Part shown: positions 10,501 through 15,415 of the stretch, in pieces
How the letters are laid out: every line of letters begins with the position of its first letter
How positions within the stretch are numbered: position 1 is the first letter of the stretch
Assembly: GCA_035591015.1 (NCBI GenBank)
Contig: JAXIUW010025564.1
Coordinates: 1 to 15,415, forward strand
DNA length: 15,415 bases
Reading direction: 5' to 3'
Source of the DNA: Cephalothrix simula
Lineage: Eukaryota > Nemertea > Palaeonemertea > Archinemertea > Cephalotrichidae
Notes under the pieces: model-generated
The model's database searches: none
Seen by the model: only the letters and a program-made list of their open reading frames with translations
Told to the model about the DNA's origin: nothing
Translations under genes and position numbers: made by a program

Positions 10501-11406
10501 GGACGAGGTTGTCAGTCAAACTCGGAAACCTATCGTAATTTTGTTGAAAATTGGGTTTTGATATCCACTACCCAAATTATCTGACTTTTGGTGAAGTTAT
10601 CTGACATCGGCCCAGGAGACCACCCAAGTTACCTGACGTAAGATAAAATAAAATAAAATGACACGGCCGGCCAAGAACACCGACCCAAAATTTGGCTTTC
10701 GCGACATTTTTCCCCAAAAATTTGTTTAACGATACAGAATTTTCTTGATACCAACCAATTTATATGACATCAGATAAAATTTATGACAAAAATTTCTTTT
10801 GACCACCCAAATTACCTGACGTCAGACAAATTTTACAAAAAATTTTTCTTGGCACTGCCCAATTTGCCTGACGTCAAATAAATTTACGACAAGAATTTTC
10901 TTGACACTCATTTTATCTGACGTAAGAGACAAATTTTTCGACACAATTTTTCAAACACCACCCAATTTATCTGACGTCAGATAAAATTTTGGGCAAGATT
11001 TGCTGGACTCCACCAATTTATCTGACATATCATTTATTTAGTTTGGTCGTTTGGCAGCCACCCACCCCCGCCCGGTGCCCGAGGCTGTCTGACAACCCCT
11101 CTGGGGCCATGTAAATTTTATTTGGACCGGAATACGAGAAATATTTTTAAGTTAAGTCTTTTAAATTGACTTTCATTTTTTGTTATTTTCAGAACTCAGG
11201 AAAAATCTAATCCTAGTATGTACCGCAGTTTACTACGAACAAAAACGTTAGACATTCCAGTTGGGATCAACAATTCTGATGATGAACCATCTACAACATC
11301 TCATAGTTTGTTAAATCGTTCTCCTCTGAGTGCACTAGGTGAACTTTTACCACAACCTCGTGCCAGATCTTCTTCTGTTGATGAGGGACGAGGAAAAAAG
11401 AAATGA
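1536..11406 (+). CDS. BORCS8: BORC complex subunit 8 (BORCS8 / MEF2BNB-like), six coding exons, 205 aa
   Basis: Join of 1536-1596, 2127-2183, 2625-2737, 5054-5118, 5823-5930 and 11193-11406; all introns are GT...AG and phases match (1,1,0,2,2). Known role of the family: a subunit of BORC, the eight-subunit complex on the cytosolic face of lysosomes that recruits the GTPase Arl8 and so kinesin-driven outward movement. Seen here: residues 40-71 contain VTEKF followed by NEPSLAFYRIQEHVRKSLP, and residues 96-104 read YAVGAVKNM. These align without gaps to human NEPSVALYRLQEHVRRSLP and YACSAVKN, which I recall from that protein. The rest of the core (about 75-135) is predicted helical, as expected for a BORC/BLOC-1-type subunit. 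No signal peptide or membrane segment is visible. At 205 aa it exceeds the 119-aa human protein through an N-terminal extension and a Ser/Pro-rich tail (136-205) ending in a basic RGKKK. An in-frame TAA at 1530 supports the start; a second ATG at 1542 has the better Kozak context. Identity is firm; the C-terminus is less so. Confidence 0.92.
1755..1925 (+). repeat. Interspersed repeat fragment, related to 7600-7760
   Basis: Contains two tandem, diverged units (about 1773-1812 and 1845-1888), each with '(a/g)gattaatgtcc...tgta' followed by a tatacaa/attgta stretch and ggggac. A third relative lies at 7678-7745 (gggatgaatgtcctccctcac...ttatacaaagaggac). The shared order of words over about 80 bp shows common ancestry. 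The class of element is unknown. Confidence 0.5.
2127..2183 (+). CDS. BORCS8: BORCS8 coding exon 2
   Basis: A 57-bp phase 1-1 exon between ttgcag (ending 2126) and gtaagt (2184). It encodes a polar, poorly conserved stretch leading into the core, ending KVRKG/V across the junction. Because it is a multiple of three it could be skipped without a frameshift. Confidence 0.82.
2625..2737 (+). CDS. BORCS8: BORCS8 coding exon 3 (conserved core)
   Basis: A 113-bp exon between attccag (ending 2624) and gtgagt (2738). It encodes residues 40-77, including the family hallmark NEPSLAFYRIQEHVRKSLP. This exon alone is enough to recognise the family. Confidence 0.95.
2888..3042. mobile_element. Fold-back MITE in BORCS8 intron 3
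   Basis: Left arm 2888-2915 (ata-aaaatccacaataatgat-agttgag) and right arm 3011-3042 are reverse complements apart from small indels. They enclose about 95 bp that includes a second hairpin, ggtcat/atgacc, next to cgtttcggtc. No convincing target duplication was found. Confidence 0.65.
3475..3971. mobile_element. hAT-like non-autonomous element, CAGG(G)TGGCCAC family, copy 1
   Basis: The left end CAGGTTGACCAC and right end GTGGCCACCCTG are imperfect inverted repeats. The interior near both ends carries repeated 'tcagggaa' words (about 3525, 3551, 3582, 3926, 3937). Flanking TTTTC occurs on both sides (3470-3474 and 3972-3976), which may be chance, since hAT elements make 8-bp duplications. 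The same family recurs at 13090-13314. The hAT assignment rests only on the CAGGG-type ends. Confidence 0.55.
3979..4334. mobile_element. Fold-back element, first palindrome of cluster I
   Basis: The left half (gcgatgttccgcaaaatgta..., through aacggcatgcattataaggcccaatgatgtca at 4112-4142) is mirrored on the right (tgatgtcattgggccttataagtcatgccgtt from 4207, ending tacattttgcggaacctcgc at 4334). Arms are about 150 bp with a loop near 60 bp. The arms also account for the two opposed ORFs over 4211-4434, which are shadows of the palindrome. Confidence 0.8.
4336..4831. mobile_element. Fold-back element, second palindrome of cluster I
   Basis: Left arm 4336-4507 (cgtacttactataacatgaaac...gcaccccaaaacta) is repeated in reverse complement at 4640-4831 (...ggggtgctaattatttaaaaa...catgttatagtaagtacg). 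The spacer of about 130 bp shows nothing coding. Each arm carries a run of irregularly spaced TGGTTTC words (on the right arm: ctggtttcc, tagtttcc, ctggtttcc, gtggtttcc, ctggtttca, gtggtttca). It abuts the preceding palindrome almost directly. Confidence 0.8.
5054..5118 (+). CDS. BORCS8: BORCS8 coding exon 4
   Basis: A 65-bp exon after ttttcag (ending 5053), with donor gtaggt at 5119. The downstream alternative donor at 5123 would include an in-frame TAG, so 5119 is chosen. It encodes residues 78-98, ending in DLDYAV, which joins to GAVKN of the next exon and matches the EYACSAVKN region of the human protein. The upstream intron is 2.3 kb and full of repeats. Confidence 0.92.
5148..5327 (+). 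repeat. tRNA-derived SINE, interrupted by a MITE
   Basis: Box A-like TGGCTCTGTAGG (5159-5170) and box B GGTTCGAGCC (5205-5214) are spaced as in a tRNA gene. The sequence around them does not fold into a proper cloverleaf. The body downstream (ggtggcgcatgtcggttactcctccggtgagc, 5281-5312) resembles a block in the second SINE at 8533-8720. The tail, including GATTTCACC, was split by the element at 5337-5675 and continues after 5684. Confidence 0.7.
5337..5675. mobile_element. Mutator-like (MULE) MITE with 9-bp target duplication
   Basis: It begins TAGCCTGGTTCCC and ends GGGAACCAGGCTA, with terminal inverted repeats of about 80 bp, down to ggtagccagtact..cggacc on each side. It is flanked by perfect 9-bp copies of GATTTCACC (5328-5336 and 5676-5684). 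Long inverted repeats plus a 9-bp duplication are the signature of Mutator-type elements. The 339-bp length and lack of coding sequence make it non-autonomous. Confidence 0.85.
5823..5930 (+). CDS. BORCS8: BORCS8 coding exon 5
   Basis: A 108-bp exon between ttcacattccag (ending 5822) and a strong gtaagt donor (5931). It encodes residues 100-134 plus two bases of Lys135. The segment is charged and helical (KSEKHFENIQELLKNSMFMK) and corresponds to the last helix before the divergent C-terminus of the human protein. It ends in phase 2, which fits directly onto exon 11193-11406. Confidence 0.93.
6150..6463. mobile_element. hAT-like non-autonomous element
   Basis: The left end CAGAGGAGTCGGATTG and right end CAATCCGACCCCTG form imperfect inverted repeats in the CAGGGGTCGG style of hAT ends. 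The interior is non-coding, with a TTCTCGCTTCGCTCGGCA motif at about 6370. I do not see a matching 8-bp duplication at the flanks. Confidence 0.55.
6512..6539 (+). CDS. BORCS8: Candidate alternative microexon of BORCS8
   Basis: A 28-bp block with an acceptor (attacag, weak pyrimidine tract) and a good donor (gtgagt at 6540). Spliced after exon 5 it reads K-MDNELKERS, a natural continuation of the charged helix. Its length is not a multiple of three: the last exon would then be read in another frame and stop at TAA 11208 (tail NSGKI), giving 149 residues. Exon 5 joins the last exon in frame without it, so it is either a cassette exon or a chance match. Confidence 0.4.
6891..7238. mobile_element. 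Compound fold-back cluster II (two palindromes, three boxes)
   Basis: Palindrome A: 6891-6977 against 7003-7091 (arms about 87 bp, loop about 25). Palindrome B: 7084-7150 against 7180-7229 (cctcgctataatgttacttcc...attaatgcgtg and its reverse complement). The box TAGCGAG(a/g)GATAAGCAG occurs at 6891-6907 (+), 7075-7091 (-, slightly diverged) and 7222-7238 (+). It starts and ends the cluster and sits at the junction. No coding sequence. Confidence 0.8.
7600..7760 (+). repeat. Interspersed repeat fragment, related to 1755-1925
   Basis: Carries cccagggatgaatgtcc, then ttatacaaagaggac and aattcct in the same order as at 1770-1912. The 112-codon ORF over 7577-7915 has no recognisable domain and I regard it as chance. 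Confidence 0.45.
7943..8148. mobile_element. TTAA-flanked MITE carrying E2F-like motifs
   Basis: The ends AGGAGCTGTATT and AATATAGCTCCT are inverted repeats (11 of 12), bounded by TTAA at 7939-7942 and 8149-8152. That is the duplication made by piggyBac- and Kolobok-type transposases. Near the left end lies the palindrome CGCGAAATT-C-AATTTCGCG (7957-7975), followed by TTTGGCGCG and GCGACGTCACC. The right two thirds are AT-rich and featureless. Confidence 0.7.
8258..9401. mobile_element. Candidate hAT-like element with CCTACATT subterminal repeats
   Basis: The left end AGGCCTGCTGCGC and right end GTCGCTGCAGGCCT are inverted repeats. Flanks are AAGTGCCC (8250-8257) and GAGTACCC (9402-9409), an 8-bp duplication with two transitions. 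Inside the left end CCTACATT-type words repeat over 8271-8390; near the right end the same words occur at 9352-9372. A SINE (8533-8720) sits inside. An open frame at 9206-9403 + might be decayed coding sequence, but I cannot identify it as a transposase. Confidence 0.5.
8533..8720 (+). repeat. Second, more diverged tRNA-derived SINE
   Basis: The head contains a box A-like TAGCTTAGTGGG (8543-8554); box B is degenerate (near aaggtcctac, 8577-8586). The body block cttggtggtgcacctctgttcctcc (8643-8667) parallels the block at 5279-5303 of the first SINE. Confidence 0.45.
9455..9955. repeat. Long inverted repeat with coding-like arms
   Basis: The segment 9455-9596 matches the reverse complement of about 9789-9955 at moderate identity; the best block is accatttctgatatcccaga and its complement. 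Read on the minus strand, the left arm is open (9348-9566) with FTISDIPDNVSFNPQEICDG. The right arm on + reads FTISDIPDHHVSIKPQKI then stop. Both therefore seem to be decayed copies of one protein-coding stretch of unknown family. Confidence 0.5.
10477..10491 (+). repeat. Poly-G run (15 G)
   Basis: Fifteen consecutive G. A similar run of 12 G lies at 15345-15356, and of 7 G at 3185-3191. Length is prone to sequencing or assembly error. Confidence 0.9.
10570..11035 (+). repeat. Degenerate ~52-bp minisatellite with CRE-like palindromes
   Basis: Units resemble 'caccaccCAATTTATCTGACGTCAGATAAATTTTACGACAAAATTTTCTTGA' in part. The TGACGTCA-type core lies at 10765, 10817, 10869, 10918, 10972 and 11023, a spacing of 49-54 bp. 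Earlier, more irregular copies lie at 10582, 10602 and 10634. It ends about 160 bp before the last exon of BORCS8. Confidence 0.8.
11193..11406 (+). CDS. BORCS8: BORCS8 last coding exon, Ser/Pro-rich tail
   Basis: The acceptor is tgttattttcag, ending at 11192. Read in the frame set by exon 5, it gives 70 further residues from TQEKSNPSMYRSLLRTKTLD to a terminal RGKKK and TGA at 11404-11406. The tail contains SDDEPSTTSHS and two SxL-type patches with SP and RARSSS, which look like phosphorylation-prone disordered sequence (inference). It has no counterpart I recognise in the human protein, where the end is a short proline-rich stretch. Confidence 0.8.
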
Positions 11407-11615
11407 AGTTAGGAAAAATTGGACAATTTGATGTTCTTGAATATGGTTAAAAGAATTGTTTCAAGGAAGGTTTCAAGGAAGGGAAAAGATGATGAAGAGT
11501 ATTTGAAAGTAGCCGATTGCTAAGTACATCTTTTTTTTAAATTTCAACTATTCCACCTTTCAGCAAAACGTCTGTTTAAGAGTTCTGAACTCTTAATAAA
11601 AATTGTCGCCATGTC
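11407..11615 (+). promoter_or_regulatory. BORCS8: BORCS8 3' UTR with polyadenylation signal AATAAA at 11595-11600
   Basis: The first AATAAA after the stop codon lies at 11595-11600, about 190 bp downstream, followed by a T/G-rich stretch (tgtctattgttta). The last-exon UTR would end near 11615. A tandem 'tttcaaggaagg' occurs at 11459-11481. Confidence 0.55.
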
Positions 11616-11724
11616 TATTGTTTATCGACAATATCAAAGAGATGTTGATCAATACTATTAAAAAGGCGATTAATGTCATGGTCCATAAGGGAGAGAAAAC
11701 CTCCTTAGTCCTTATTTCTGATGC

Positions 11725-12106
11725 GGATATGGAAAGTTTCTGTATCGGGAAACATACGGCAAATATGGAAATTTATATTTGAAGGTTGCGAAATTACACC
11801 TTAGTATAATTAATGCATATAAATATGTGGTAGTTTATATATATAAATACCGGTACTGTAGTAGTTTATGCGGCCTAACGGAAACGTTTGTTTTAGATAA
11901 ATTAATACTCAGTTTTGATAACTTTTTGAAATAACGCAACGACAGAATTTTTTATAGCAACGCGCCCTATTACCTGTCCTGTATTAATCAGTACATGCTA
12001 GTATTTTTCCTTGAAGAATTTCTATGTATGCAACAACATTGCCTCAGCTCAGATTGCCATATATGGGACGCTACAGTATGTTTCCCGATATGGTAATTTC
12101 TATACC
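11725..12106. mobile_element. MITE-like inverted-repeat element
   Basis: The left arm 11725-11756 (ggatatggaaagtttctgta, then tcgggaaacatac) is mirrored at 12076-12106 (gtatgtttcccgatatggta, then atttctatacc). The interior is AT-rich and non-coding. Ends and target duplication are not defined. Confidence 0.6.
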
Positions 12107-12176
12107 GGTGACCTTTCCCCAAATGATTTGTAATGCTGTGACATTTTGATGTATGAATATCTTAAAACTGTGTATA

Positions 12177-12358
12177 CCATAAAATGGGGCTATAAGGGAC
12201 AGTCACATTAAAACAAAGTTTGAGATATCTCAAGGTTTAAATACTCATTTCATTTAACTAAACATTTCATAAGCTTGATTTAAGAATTATAATAATAACG
12301 AAAATGTTTTATAAAATATACCGTAATTTTTACTGTCCCTAATAGCCCCATATCACGG
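12177..12358. mobile_element. Tc1/mariner-like MITE with TA duplication
   Basis: Inverted repeats CCATAAAATGGGGCTATAAG.. and ..TAATAGCCCCATATCACGG match at 23 of 27 positions (through gggacagt / actgtccc). They are flanked by TA on both sides (12175-12176, 12359-12360). The element is 182 bp with no coding sequence. Confidence 0.7.
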
Positions 12359-12376
12359 TACTTATTTTGTTAAAAT

Positions 12377-12590
12377 GTGACCCTACAACATAGCCAGTCA
12401 GATAGATGTACCTGGTTAGGTACAGCTAAGAATAAACCAAATTTTAAACATTACTGTCCATTTTGTCTAATTTTCAAAACTTTCGATATCATTGGATTTT
12501 TTTGTAATCTCCGTATCATATTCATACATATAGGATTTTAATGCTTTTTGGAAATTGTGATATTTGATTGGCTTTGTTACGTAGGGTCAC
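12377..12590. mobile_element. Possible small inverted-repeat element
   Basis: The 10-bp ends GTGACCCTAC and GTAGGGTCAC are perfect inverted repeats 214 bp apart in non-coding DNA. No target duplication is clear, so this may be chance. Confidence 0.3.
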
Positions 12591-13089
12591 TATATGTTCT
12601 AATCAAATGGCAAAATCCTATTGCTTCAAATATTGTATAAACCCTGACAGGCTCTAGCTGCGGCTCTCTTAAAATTTTTAAATATAAGTAGTTATCGTGC
12701 GCTACTATGGGACAAAAAGTGGACGCACAGTCGATTCGGGAGAAAACGAAAGAGCTTGACCTTGTTAAAAAGATAATTATTATTAATGAGGACACTTGAC
12801 CTATTTAGTGATTCATAATTGACTAAATAGTTGGATATAATTGGTAATTAATAGCTGACCTAACTAGATAATTACTTGGAATGATGCCCACACAATTTGG
12901 TTTAGGATTATCAGCGGGAGCAACACTGGGAGAGACGATACATTGACCCAGGACCCAGATAAAAGAGTTTGCACAATATAGTGAGCATTTGGTAATTTCA
13001 CCATCACTATCCCTGTGATAAGTTATTTGGGGAGTGATTTGCAAAATTTTGATCACCTTTATTTATATAATATTGTTTTCCTTAAAAAT

Positions 13090-13314
13090 CAGGATGGCCA
13101 CTCTCCTGGAATTCCTGTAAATCAGGGAATTTCAATTTGGCTTTCAAAAGTCATGGAAAAGTCCGGGAAATTAATAAAAAATGACGAAGTCAGGGAATTT
13201 GTAATAGGGTTTAAAAATTTGCCACTTTACGCATGACAAATCTTTGCATTTGAAAAAAAGTCAGGGAATTTCTTGAAAAGACTCCTGGAAATAAGGCCAT
13301 ATGTGGCCACCCTG
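13090..13314. mobile_element. hAT-like non-autonomous element, CAGG(G)TGGCCAC family, copy 2
   Basis: The left end CAGGATGGCCACTCTCCTGG and right end with cctgga..atgtggccaccctg are inverted repeats. Internal 'tcagggaattt' words occur at about 13123, 13190 and 13261. A shorter relative of the element at 3475-3971. The short ORF over it (13015-13236) is not meaningful. Confidence 0.6.
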
Positions 13315-14236
13315 TATAAGTTACTTGCTTAAATGCTACATGTGCATCTCAAAAAGATTCATATTTTAATCTATCTGTGTACATTTCAGTGGGCACTTTG
13401 GTGAATAAATATATTATGCATGGTAGATTGTTGAGGAATCTCTAGCTCCTGGGGCTCTAGCTCAGATCTATTGATAAAAATTAATGAGAACATCGTATCA
13501 AAATATTTCTTAACAACACTATAACCTACTAGTATATAGCTTAATTAGTGATTTGTTATTGTAAAAATTAAACAAAAACTTGTATAGAAACAATGTAAAT
13601 AGATCTATTTTGCCAACATCATCTCTATTGGCACAAAAAATAAATGCATCTTGGACTTTCTTGGAGCTCATTTAAAGTATTAATAAAAAAGCTGAAGGGA
13701 AAGTTCATAATTTTCTTTCTTGTGGTTGAATTACATATTGTAATTAAGGCAATCATGACAGCTGAACTTAATAACCTTGATTTGCTGATTCTAGAGAACC
13801 AAACACGGAATGCTGTGTGCTTATCCTTGACGAGAAAAATTTTGTGTTTTTGACTTTCCTTGGGTATTTTAAAGGCAAAAAACACCTATTTTATAAATTA
13901 CTGTCACATGTCCCAAAACTATAATAAGAGTATTTGTGAAAATGAAAAGAAATTATCTGAAACAAAAAAGTGCCTTCAGGGCTCAACGTGCTGACGTATA
14001 ATATAGAGCCCTGGCGTAACCAATCACTAATTGTTTTGAATTTCTTCTTACTAATCACTCAGTAAAGGAATTTCATTTTTATGGAAAATTAAAAACAAAT
14101 GTTGATGGATTTTGTTGATCTTCGTTGTCCAAACTTCCCGGTTTACACGATTCGCTAAGCGACCGCCCTACATGTACGCCACGAATGTTCTTCCTTGCGG
14201 TATGCTATTGTTTAATGTTGTTTCAAGAGAGAGTGA
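13315..14236. other. Intergenic stretch, nothing recognised
   Basis: AT-rich, with opposed chance ORFs at 13625-13885 and 13644-13853. A short direct repeat ctctagctcctgg / ctctagctcaga occurs at 13440-13467. On the minus strand a strong acceptor-like tract (cacttttttgtttcag, ending at 13957) precedes a short open stretch. I could not connect it to a gene. Confidence 0.4.
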
Positions 14237-14415
14237 CTAATATACTTTTTTCGATTTTAGTTCAATTTCTTTACTCTCATCGCTGACCAGCATCTTTTTC
14301 CAGTGGGAGAATTCTTCCGATATAGAGACTTCTTGATGCACGCAAAACAGTCTTTTCTCTACATGTCGTATAACATTTTCTACAACCAAGAAATACTGTT
14401 TTAGGGTGACCTTAA
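14237..14415 (-). CDS. Coding-like block, possible C-terminal exon of the recombinase-like gene
   Basis: The minus strand is open for 58 codons after an acceptor-like cccaag, from KVTLKQYFLVVENVIRHVEK to KSKKVY and TAG. Charge distribution and hydrophobic spacing look like a helical protein. KVTLKQYFLVVENVIRHV resembles the segment that follows HKT in the recombinase-fold family (xVxLTxxxYxxxxxYxxxVR), but no HxxR or terminal Tyr follows. An overlapping second frame is also open for about 35 codons, so coding status is unproven. Confidence 0.25.
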
Positions 14416-14592
14416 CTTGGGTAAAACATCAATCTAAATGTGCTAGTTACACTTGCGACAAGGCGAAGTGGGTGTTCATCCTGTAATTTCTTTAGCGCAA
14501 GATGAAAGTATTGTCTCCCAAATGGCAAATGGCGATGTGAACTCCTTTTAGGAATGATGATACACCGAAAAACATAAGTAGTTGATACTTAC

Positions 14593-14612
14593 TTAATAGG
14601 TAGGGGTAGCGA
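14593..14612 (-). CDS. Candidate 20-bp microexon joining the recombinase-like exons
   Basis: On the minus strand, acceptor cattgcag precedes 20 bases followed by gtaagt. Coming from the phase-2 donor at 14676 it would read TRYPYLL and leave phase 1, which fits the open block starting at 14415. Such a short exon is speculative. Confidence 0.2.
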
Positions 14613-14675
14613 CTGCAATGTTGCAATATCATAGAAACACATTAAAGATTTTACTACCAAATTTATATGACTTAC

Positions 14676-14935
14676 GTTGCTGATGTTTTATGAATCTTGA
14701 TATTCAATTTAAAAAATCCATCATCACATGGTCCTCGTTCTTTAGCAGCCTTAAAATCCGCCACCATGAACTCCTTGCATACTGATGCGCGCTTACCTAG
14801 GGACGCGAAGTAGATCGCCATCAAACCCACAGAATCACAAAGGACCTGTTCGGTCAGTTTTCGGTCACCCGGGAAACAAACTAAAGTCTCAACTCTTCTA
14901 TAGGACTTTGAATCTTTTATCTCCTTCATCTGCAT
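14676..14935 (-). CDS. Partial tyrosine-recombinase-fold protein (exon, probable)
   Basis: The open frame is 87 codons on the minus strand and ends at a strong splice donor (gtaagt; exon end 14676, phase 2). The sequence is richer in GC than its surroundings. Seen: LCDSVGLMAIYFASLGKRAS, then CKEFMVADFKAAKERG, then FFKLNIKIHKTSA. Fish and invertebrate proteins of the integrase/recombinase catalytic-core fold (Crypton-like and domesticated relatives) show the pattern 'hydrophobic helix - NGxRxxxxxxMTVxEFxxA - ...HKT'. The Arg in GKR would be the first catalytic Arg and the Lys in HKT the beta-hairpin Lys (inference). The His-x-x-Arg and Tyr parts are not seen. The start is uncertain: ATG 14935 or 14929, or an acceptor at 14959 after which an in-frame TGA precedes ATG 14935. 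It may be a fragment of a decayed element. Confidence 0.45.
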
Positions 14936-15007
14936 TTTAGTTATTAGTTCTCAATTTTCTGAAAAAATCTAAGTATAAGGATACCAGGTTGGTTTGCATT
15001 TAAGGGA

Positions 15008-15115
15008 ATAACCCTATTATTAAATTCTATAATTTGCATTAATTCTCTGGTAAAACAGTAACCCTATATTAAATTCTAAATTCTACAATTTGCATTAATT
15101 TTCTGGCAAATTAGT
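15008..15115 (+). repeat. Tandem dimer, ~52-56 bp unit
   Basis: The units 15008-15059 and 15060-15115 share aaccctat-attaaattct, then a-aatttgcattaatt(c/t)tctgg and a(a/g)..agt. The second copy contains an extra small internal duplication (aaattct twice). Confidence 0.7.
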
Positions 15116-15177
15116 AGCCTTTGTCCATGCTTGTGTGTGCCAATCTGAAATAAAGATCAACTGCTCCATTTTTTCGA

Positions 15178-15301
15178 TCAAAATAAAGAGTATTTTTGTT
15201 TATTCCATGCTTCGAGTTCCTTAATGAAAGAACGAGTTATCCATTTTTCAGCTTTAGCAATTTCGTTTTCAAAATCATTACCTGGTGTAGCTATTTCATA
15301 G
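15178..15301 (-). CDS. Exon-like open block, unknown protein
   Basis: Minus strand: acceptor tttttag, then 40 codons from YEIATPGNDFENEIAKAEKW to NKQKYSLF and TGA (15180-15178). The composition (many E, K, N, two W) looks like a soluble helical protein. It lies 240 bp upstream, on the same strand, of the recombinase-like exon and might belong to the same gene. However, a stop codon ends it and no good donor is visible before that stop, so it could equally be a separate fragment. Confidence 0.25.
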
Positions 15302-15415
15302 CTAAAAATTCAATGAATGACTTGATTCGAGCTGTAGCAGTTACGGGGGGGGGGGGAGGTCGGCAAAAGGGACTACGACATTATTTGCGGTGTCGCGGGG
15401 TCACACGTTTACACC

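Noticed and set aside
10570-11035. CRISPR-like array (regular spacing of a short palindrome)
   Set aside because: The whole unit repeats, including the spacers, with gradual divergence, and the context is an animal intron. It is a minisatellite.
13015-13236. 73-codon + ORF
   Set aside because: It lies mostly within the small hAT-like element at 13090-13314 and shows no protein family signal.

Overview
The window looks like nuclear DNA from an invertebrate animal, most likely a marine mollusc. It is AT-rich and intron-rich with very short exons and a high density of small non-autonomous transposons. The repeated ACATGTA words (for example near 464, 1634, 2356, 3378, 6314, 10211 and 14169) are a composition I associate with bivalves and gastropods. 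The taxon is inferred from composition only. Nothing prokaryotic is present: no operons, no Shine-Dalgarno-led ORFs, no CRISPR.

The main gene runs on the + strand from about 1503 to 11.6 kb and encodes the BORC complex subunit 8 (BORCS8/MEF2BNB). I could follow it across six coding exons (1536-1596, 2127-2183, 2625-2737, 5054-5118, 5823-5930, 11193-11406). All have canonical GT/AG borders and compatible phases, giving 205 residues followed by an AATAAA at 11595. A further exon-like 28-bp block (6512-6539) would, if included, shift the frame and give a different 149-residue C-terminus. The conserved core is encoded by exons 3-5. The last exon adds a 70-residue Ser/Pro-rich tail that is absent from the 119-residue human protein.

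The introns, above all intron 3 (2738-5053) and the last intron (5931-11192), are packed with transposon remnants. They include a Mutator-like MITE with a perfect 9-bp target duplication inside a tRNA-derived SINE (5337-5675), a TTAA-flanked MITE carrying E2F-like sites (7943-8148), and hAT-like elements with short subterminal repeats (3475-3971, 6150-6463, 8258-9401). Two 'double palindrome' fold-back clusters (3979-4831 and 6891-7238) share a CCTCGCTA junction word. A roughly 52-bp degenerate minisatellite (10570-11035) repeats a CRE-like TGACGTCA palindrome just upstream of the last exon.

Downstream of the gene (11.6-14.2 kb) there are more inverted-repeat elements: 11725-12106, a TA-flanked mariner-like MITE at 12177-12358, and a second CAGGGTGGCCAC-family copy at 13090-13314. 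At the right edge (about 14.24-15.30 kb) the minus strand carries exon-like segments. The best of them (14935-14676) reads like part of a tyrosine-recombinase-fold protein of the type often found in invertebrate and fish genomes, ending at a strong GTAAGT donor. It is incomplete and may be a decayed transposon gene.
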